Positions 60,572-64,000 of a DNA stretch of 64,000 bases are shown here, in pieces (position 1 is the first letter of the stretch; the number at the start of each line of letters is the position of its first letter). The position numbers were made by a program, and so were the translations under genes. The notes beneath the pieces are model-generated. The model was not told where the DNA came from. It did not search any database and saw only the letters and a list, made by a program, of their open reading frames with translations. Source of the stretch: BOG-908 sp964247675 (GTDB taxonomy: Bacteria > Pseudomonadota > Alphaproteobacteria > Acetobacterales > Acetobacteraceae); NCBI GenBank assembly GCA_964247675.1, contig CAXTVW010000002.1:1-64000 (forward strand), read 5' to 3'.

Positions 60572-61003
60572 ATGGCCGGCGGTCTCATTGGCAGCGGCCG
60601 CGGCGGGCGCGGGCGTTACCGCGCGATGAGCGAGATCAACGTGACGCCGCTGGTGGACGTGATGCTCGTGCTGCTGATCGTCTTTATGGTGACCGCGCCG
60701 ATGCTGACGTCCGGCGTGAACGTGGACCTGCCGAAGACCACCGCGCAGCAGATCAACGTGGATTCCAAGCCGCTGACAGTAACCATCACCGCGGACGGCC
60801 ATACGCATCTGGGCGACGAGGACGTGGAACTCTCTGACCTGGTCGCACGGTTGACGGCCGCGTCCGACAGCGACCTGACCCGGCGTATTTTGGTGCGTGG
60901 CGACAAGGGCATTGCCTACGGCCAGGTGCTGCAGGTGATGGGCACGATCCAGCAGGCGGGCTTCACCAAGGTGGCCCTGCTGGCCGAGCCTCCCTCGAAA
61001 TAG
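60572..61003 (+). CDS. tolR: TolR, membrane motor subunit
   Basis: 143 residues, ExbD/TolR family: cytoplasmic start, one membrane helix with the essential Asp (SEINVTPLVDVMLVLLIVFMVTAPML), then the periplasmic domain (LTRRILVRGDKGIAYGQVLQVMGTIQQAGF). ATG 60572 just after the repeat. tolA follows at 8 bases. Confidence 0.95.
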   Translation: MAGGLIGSGRGGRGRYRAMSEINVTPLVDVMLVLLIVFMVTAPMLTSGVNVDLPKTTAQQINVDSKPLTVTITADGHTHLGDEDVELSDLVARLTAASDSDLTRRILVRGDKGIAYGQVLQVMGTIQQAGFTKVALLAEPPSK

Positions 61004-61010
61004 CCCGGCC

Positions 61011-61991
61011 GTGCGGCAGGGCATGTCACGCGCGGCGACGGTCTCGGGGGCGCTCCACCTCGTGATCCTGCTTGCGCTGCTCATCGTGATCCCCGCGCCG
61101 CTGCCGCCGCCTCCGCCGCCGGACGACGCGATGGAGGTGGAGTTCGAGGGCACGGCCGCGTCCGCGCAGAAATCGGACGCGCATGGCCAGGTGGCGGCGC
61201 CGACGGAAGCCGACACGCCGGCCACGGAGAACCCGGCCTTGGCACCGCCCAAGCCGCAGCCGATCGAGACCGCGCCGCCACCGCCGCCACCGCCACCGCC
61301 GCCGCCGACTGCTGCCAGTTCGGTGATGAAGACGCTGGACACCGAGAAGATCCCCCTGCCGCCGCCGGACAAGGAAGCGATCGCGCTGAAGCCGCCGCCG
61401 CCGATGAAACTGGCCGCGCCGCCGCCGATCCAGCCGATGAAGGCGGAGGAACAGCCGAAGAAGCCGGTTAAGGAGGCCGTGGAGAAGGCCAAGCCGATGG
61501 ATACGGTGCGCCACCAGCAGAACCTGACGAAGAACCCGGCGCCGGATACCAGCAGCCTGCTGAACACGCTGGAAGCATTCCAGGCGGACCAGAAGCAGAC
61601 AAAGGCGCCGACTCACACCCCCAACCCGTCGCGGGGCGGGGCGCATAACGCGGGCGGCCAGGCGCACGGCAACCTGACCGGCTCGCTCAGCGAGGGCCAG
61701 CGCAAGACGATCGGCGACTCTGTGAAACCCTGCTATTCCGAGGACACCGCCGCGAAGGACTACGCCACCTTCTACACCGACATGACCGTGACGGTGGACG
61801 CCACCGGCGTGGTACGTGATGTGAAGCTGGAGCCCGCCTTTCAGGCCCGCGCCGCCAGAGATCCCGCGTTCCAGGCTTTCGCCGAGCGCGCCGAGCATGC
61901 GGTGTTGTCGCCGCGATGCGCGCATTTGCCGATTCCGGCCAATCTCCTGGGCCAGCCCGCCGCGACGTTCAGCTTCCGGTTCAGGCCGTAG
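61011..61991 (+). CDS. tolA: TolA-like periplasm-spanning protein
   Basis: Up to 326 residues. One N-terminal membrane helix (ATVSGALHLVILLALLIVIPAPL), a long Pro-rich stretch (runs of seven to eleven Pro, then KPP/KAEEQPKK), then a C-terminal TolA/TonB-like domain around 225-326 (LSEGQRKTIGDSVKPCYSED ... DVKLEPAFQARAARDPAFQAFAERAEHAVLSPRC) with two Cys that may pair. Spans the periplasm and contacts Pal/TolB. Start GTG 61011 or ATG 61023; neither has a clear ribosome site. The Ala/Lys helical domain of E. coli TolA is replaced by the Pro-rich one. Confidence 0.9.
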   Translation: MRQGMSRAATVSGALHLVILLALLIVIPAPLPPPPPPDDAMEVEFEGTAASAQKSDAHGQVAAPTEADTPATENPALAPPKPQPIETAPPPPPPPPPPPTAASSVMKTLDTEKIPLPPPDKEAIALKPPPPMKLAAPPPIQPMKAEEQPKKPVKEAVEKAKPMDTVRHQQNLTKNPAPDTSSLLNTLEAFQADQKQTKAPTHTPNPSRGGAHNAGGQAHGNLTGSLSEGQRKTIGDSVKPCYSEDTAAKDYATFYTDMTVTVDATGVVRDVKLEPAFQARAARDPAFQAFAERAEHAVLSPRCAHLPIPANLLGQPAATFSFRFRP

Positions 61992-61992
61992 G

Positions 61993-62373
61993 ATGCAAGC
62001 TGCCAGGAAGCTACGCGCGTCCGTCTTCCGCGCCGGCGCCAGCGTGCGGGCGACGTGGCCGGCTCAGGCGCAGGTTACCAGTCCCGTTCCCCCGCGTGAG
62101 TATCTGACAAGACGGCTGACCGGCCTGCACAAGCGGGCAATCAGCAATCCTGTTAAACCTTGTTATCAGCAGGATGCGCGGGCGGCGGGCGACGTGCTTG
62201 AAGCGGAGCTTGCTGCCGAGGATCGACCCAGGGCAGACACCGATCCCGCCTGCCGCGAAGTTGCCGGACTTGGGTTGCACGCGGCGCTTTCGTCGCAATG
62301 CCCAAGATTGCCGCTGCCGGCAGACCTGCCTGGCCGGCCGTCGGCCACTCTTAATTTCTGTTTCAGACCATAG
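61993..62373 (+). CDS. Short second TolA C-terminal-domain protein, worn duplicate
   Basis: 126 residues starting one base after the tolA stop. The part ISNPVKPCYQQDARAAGDVLEAELAAEDRPRADTDPACREVAGLGLHAALSSQCPRLPLPADLPGRPSATLNFCFRP parallels the end of TolA (VKPCYSED, then HAVLSPRCAHLPIPANLLGQPAATFSFRFRP), with a shorter centre. It has no membrane helix or convincing signal, only a basic start (MQAARKLRASVFRAGASVRAT). Either a duplicate domain that is exported by other means, or a decaying tandem copy still in frame. The preserved pair of Cys argues for some constraint. Confidence 0.6.
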   Translation: MQAARKLRASVFRAGASVRATWPAQAQVTSPVPPREYLTRRLTGLHKRAISNPVKPCYQQDARAAGDVLEAELAAEDRPRADTDPACREVAGLGLHAALSSQCPRLPLPADLPGRPSATLNFCFRP

Positions 62374-62388
62374 TTGGAGACCTTCGCC

Positions 62389-63759
62389 ATGCTGCGAGAC
62401 CGGATTTCAGGCGCAATTCTGCCCGACAGCTTCATGCCCCGCCGCGGCTTCATCGCTGGTGCCGGCCTGCTTGCGGCGTCGCCCGCTCTCGCGCAGTCCG
62501 CGCTGGCCCCTGCCGCACCGCCGCCTGGCGGCGGCCAGCCTATCATCGACGTCTCCGGCGCGCAGCGTAACCCGATCCCGATCGCCATCACCGGCCTGAC
62601 GGGCGGCCCCGGCGGGGTGGATATCGGCGGCGTCATCAACGCCGATCTCGGCCGCTGCGGCCTGTTCCGCCCGCTGGACCAGAGTTTCGCACCACCCACA
62701 GGCACGCCGGATTTCGGCACCTGGAAAGCCAGCGGCGCCCACGCGCTGGTCACTGGCCAGGTAACCGGCACGGACCCGCTGCGCGTGGAGTTCCGCCTGT
62801 GGGACGTGCTGCAGGGCACCCAGATACAGGGCACGGCCTACACCACGCAGGCGGCCAACTGGCGCCGCATCGCCCACATCATTGCGGACGTCATCTACGA
62901 GCGGCTGGTGGGCGAGAAAGGCTATTTCGACACCCGCATCGTTTATGTGGCCAGCACCGGCCGGCGCGGCGCGTTGACCAAGCGGCTGGCGATCATGGAC
63001 CAGGACAGCGCCAACAACCGCATTCTCACGGATGGCTCCTGGCTGGTGCTCACACCGCGCTTCAACCCGGTGCGCGACCAGATCGCCTTCATGAGCTACG
63101 CCAACAATCGCCCTCGCGTGTACCTGTTCGACCTCAGCTCCGGCCGGCAGAGCACCTTCGGCGAGTTCGAGGGCATGAGCTTCGCGCCGCGCTTCTCGCC
63201 CGACGGCAGTTCCTGCATACTCTCGGTCACCCGCGGCGGCGGGTCGGACATCTTCGTGGTGGACACCGCGAGCCACGCCGCCCGCCGCCTGACCAGCTCG
63301 GGTAGCATCGACACCAGCCCCTGCTACTCGCCGGATGCCAGCCAGATCGTCTTCAACTCGGATCGTGGCGGCGACCAGCAGCTCTACGTCATGGGTGCCG
63401 GCGGCGGCGGGGCGCGGCGTATCAGCTACGGCCACGGGCGATACGGCACGCCGGTGTGGTCGCCGCGCGGTGACCTGATCGCCTTCACGCGGCTGAACGG
63501 CGGCACGTTTGCCATCGGCGTCATGTCACCGGACGGCAGCGGCGAACGCATCCTGTCCGAGAGCTTTGCCGTAGAGGGCCCGACATTCGCGCCGAACGGC
63601 CGCGTGCTGATGTTCTGGCGCGAGACGCAGGCGCGGGGCAGTTCGGGGGAGGGGTTCTCCTCGCGGCTGGTGTCGATCGACATCACCGGCTTCAATGAGC
63701 GGCAGGTGCCGACGCCCACGGACGCGTCCGATCCGGCCTGGTCGCCCTTGAACGCGTAG
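62389..63759 (+). CDS. tolB: TolB, periplasmic beta-propeller of the Tol-Pal system
   Basis: 456 residues. Signal sequence with Arg pair (MPRRGFIAGAGLLAASPALA), N-terminal domain (IAITGLTGGPGGVDIGGVINADLGRCGLFRPLD), then six propeller repeats (SPDGSSCILSVTRGGGSDIFVVD; SPDASQIVFNSDRGGDQQLYVM; SPRGDLIAFTRLNGGTFAIGVM). Binds Pal and TolA and couples the envelope layers. ATG 62389 with GGAG eight bases upstream is chosen over TTG 62374. pal would be expected next but the window ends first. Confidence 0.95.
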   Translation: MLRDRISGAILPDSFMPRRGFIAGAGLLAASPALAQSALAPAAPPPGGGQPIIDVSGAQRNPIPIAITGLTGGPGGVDIGGVINADLGRCGLFRPLDQSFAPPTGTPDFGTWKASGAHALVTGQVTGTDPLRVEFRLWDVLQGTQIQGTAYTTQAANWRRIAHIIADVIYERLVGEKGYFDTRIVYVASTGRRGALTKRLAIMDQDSANNRILTDGSWLVLTPRFNPVRDQIAFMSYANNRPRVYLFDLSSGRQSTFGEFEGMSFAPRFSPDGSSCILSVTRGGGSDIFVVDTASHAARRLTSSGSIDTSPCYSPDASQIVFNSDRGGDQQLYVMGAGGGGARRISYGHGRYGTPVWSPRGDLIAFTRLNGGTFAIGVMSPDGSGERILSESFAVEGPTFAPNGRVLMFWRETQARGSSGEGFSSRLVSIDITGFNERQVPTPTDASDPAWSPLNA

Positions 63760-63833
63760 GCAGCTTTGCTCCCTCCGCTGGCTCAGCCATCTCGGCGTGT
63801 TCTGATACGCCCGGCTGGTGCCAATACGGGGAG

Positions 63834-63884
63834 AGCAAAAGTTTTTTGGTCCTTTTTTGCAAAAAAAGGACTGCTTGCTTTCTC
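63834..63884. repeat. Right arm of the repeat family, GGTCC type, with spacer relic
   Basis: Arm with stem gtccttttttgcaaaaaaaggac after agcaaaag; before it 63800-63832 has cgcccggctggtgccaatacg, the long-spacer sequence. The left arm expected near 63765 is missing. Follows tolB. Confidence 0.8.
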
Positions 63885-64000
63885 TTCTTCTCCAGCGGCA
63901 GCGAAGCATCAATGCCTGATACTTGACCCGGCTACCGAAAATCACGTCCCTGAGTGTTTCCCGATGCTTGACCGTCACGGAAGCGTAAGCGTATTTCCGC

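Noticed and set aside
61082..61470. Pro-codon runs (ccgccgccg) in tolA as a tandem DNA repeat
   Set aside because: They code for the expected periplasm-spanning Pro-rich stretch and are not a separate element.
39728..63884. Repeats as a CRISPR array
   Set aside because: Copies are kilobases apart, differ in arms, have no regular unique spacers and no cas genes nearby.
39728..63884. Repeats explained as plain intrinsic terminators
   Set aside because: Many lie before genes or between divergent genes, one is inside the tol operon, and they come as two-armed elements with conserved spacers; A/T-only inner stems would be weak terminators.

Overview
The window is high-GC alphaproteobacterial DNA. 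Gene content (quinone-type polyprenyl synthase, three-gene pntAA-pntAB-pntB transhydrogenase, ruvB-ybgC-tolQRAB order) and a dense family of A/T-rich inverted repeats in the right-hand third point to the Acetobacteraceae; this assignment is inferred from memory of such genomes, not from a search.

Layout. (1) 1-9.5 kb holds ordinary accessory metabolism: the end of an alcohol dehydrogenase/quinone reductase, a glutathione transferase, an amino-acid permease, a DUF5996 protein, several SnoaL/NTF2-like small proteins, two LysR regulators and a GT87-type membrane mannosyltransferase homologue. (2) 9.9-38.7 kb is a scarred accessory region. A 22-bp direct repeat at 10688-10709 and 38722-38743 matches the 3' end of a tRNA-Gln(UUG) gene, and a decayed tyrosine integrase lies directly beside that tRNA, so 10.69-38.74 kb is best read as a ~28-kb tRNA-integrated genomic island. 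It holds pseudogenes (PQQ dehydrogenase, recombinases, LysR), remnants of at least five transposase families (ISL3, two IS256 copies, IS630, IS21, a DDE integrase type), and some intact cargo: a prolyl oligopeptidase, a winged-helix/TPR/rhodanese regulator, a small secreted cysteine protein, and a cassette of VOC protein, acyl carrier protein, FkbH, SGNH hydrolase, MBOAT acyltransferase and O-antigen ligase-like protein. (3) 38.8-64 kb is conserved core: ispE, ada, two lipoproteins, pnt operon, ppx/gppA, rlmE, polyprenyl synthase, a TrmN6-like methyltransferase, a TonB receptor, an amino-acid permease, a GH10 protein, an SDR, ruvB and ybgC-tolQ-tolR-tolA-tolA-like-tolB.

Most interesting points. 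The ACP-FkbH-SGNH-MBOAT cassette has overlapping genes and looks like a system that charges a small (probably glyceryl-type) acyl group on a carrier protein and passes it to an exported surface glycan; it is bracketed by inverted copies of an 82-bp ISL3-end sequence, suggesting it moved as a unit. In the core part I count about a dozen copies of a ~130-180-bp element with two inverted arms; hairpin stems in the arms change by compensating base pairs between copies, which suggests selection on RNA or cruciform structure. One copy sits inside the tol operon. A shortened second tolA C-terminal domain lies between tolA and tolB, and PntAA carries an unusual ~220-residue Ala/Pro-rich tail.
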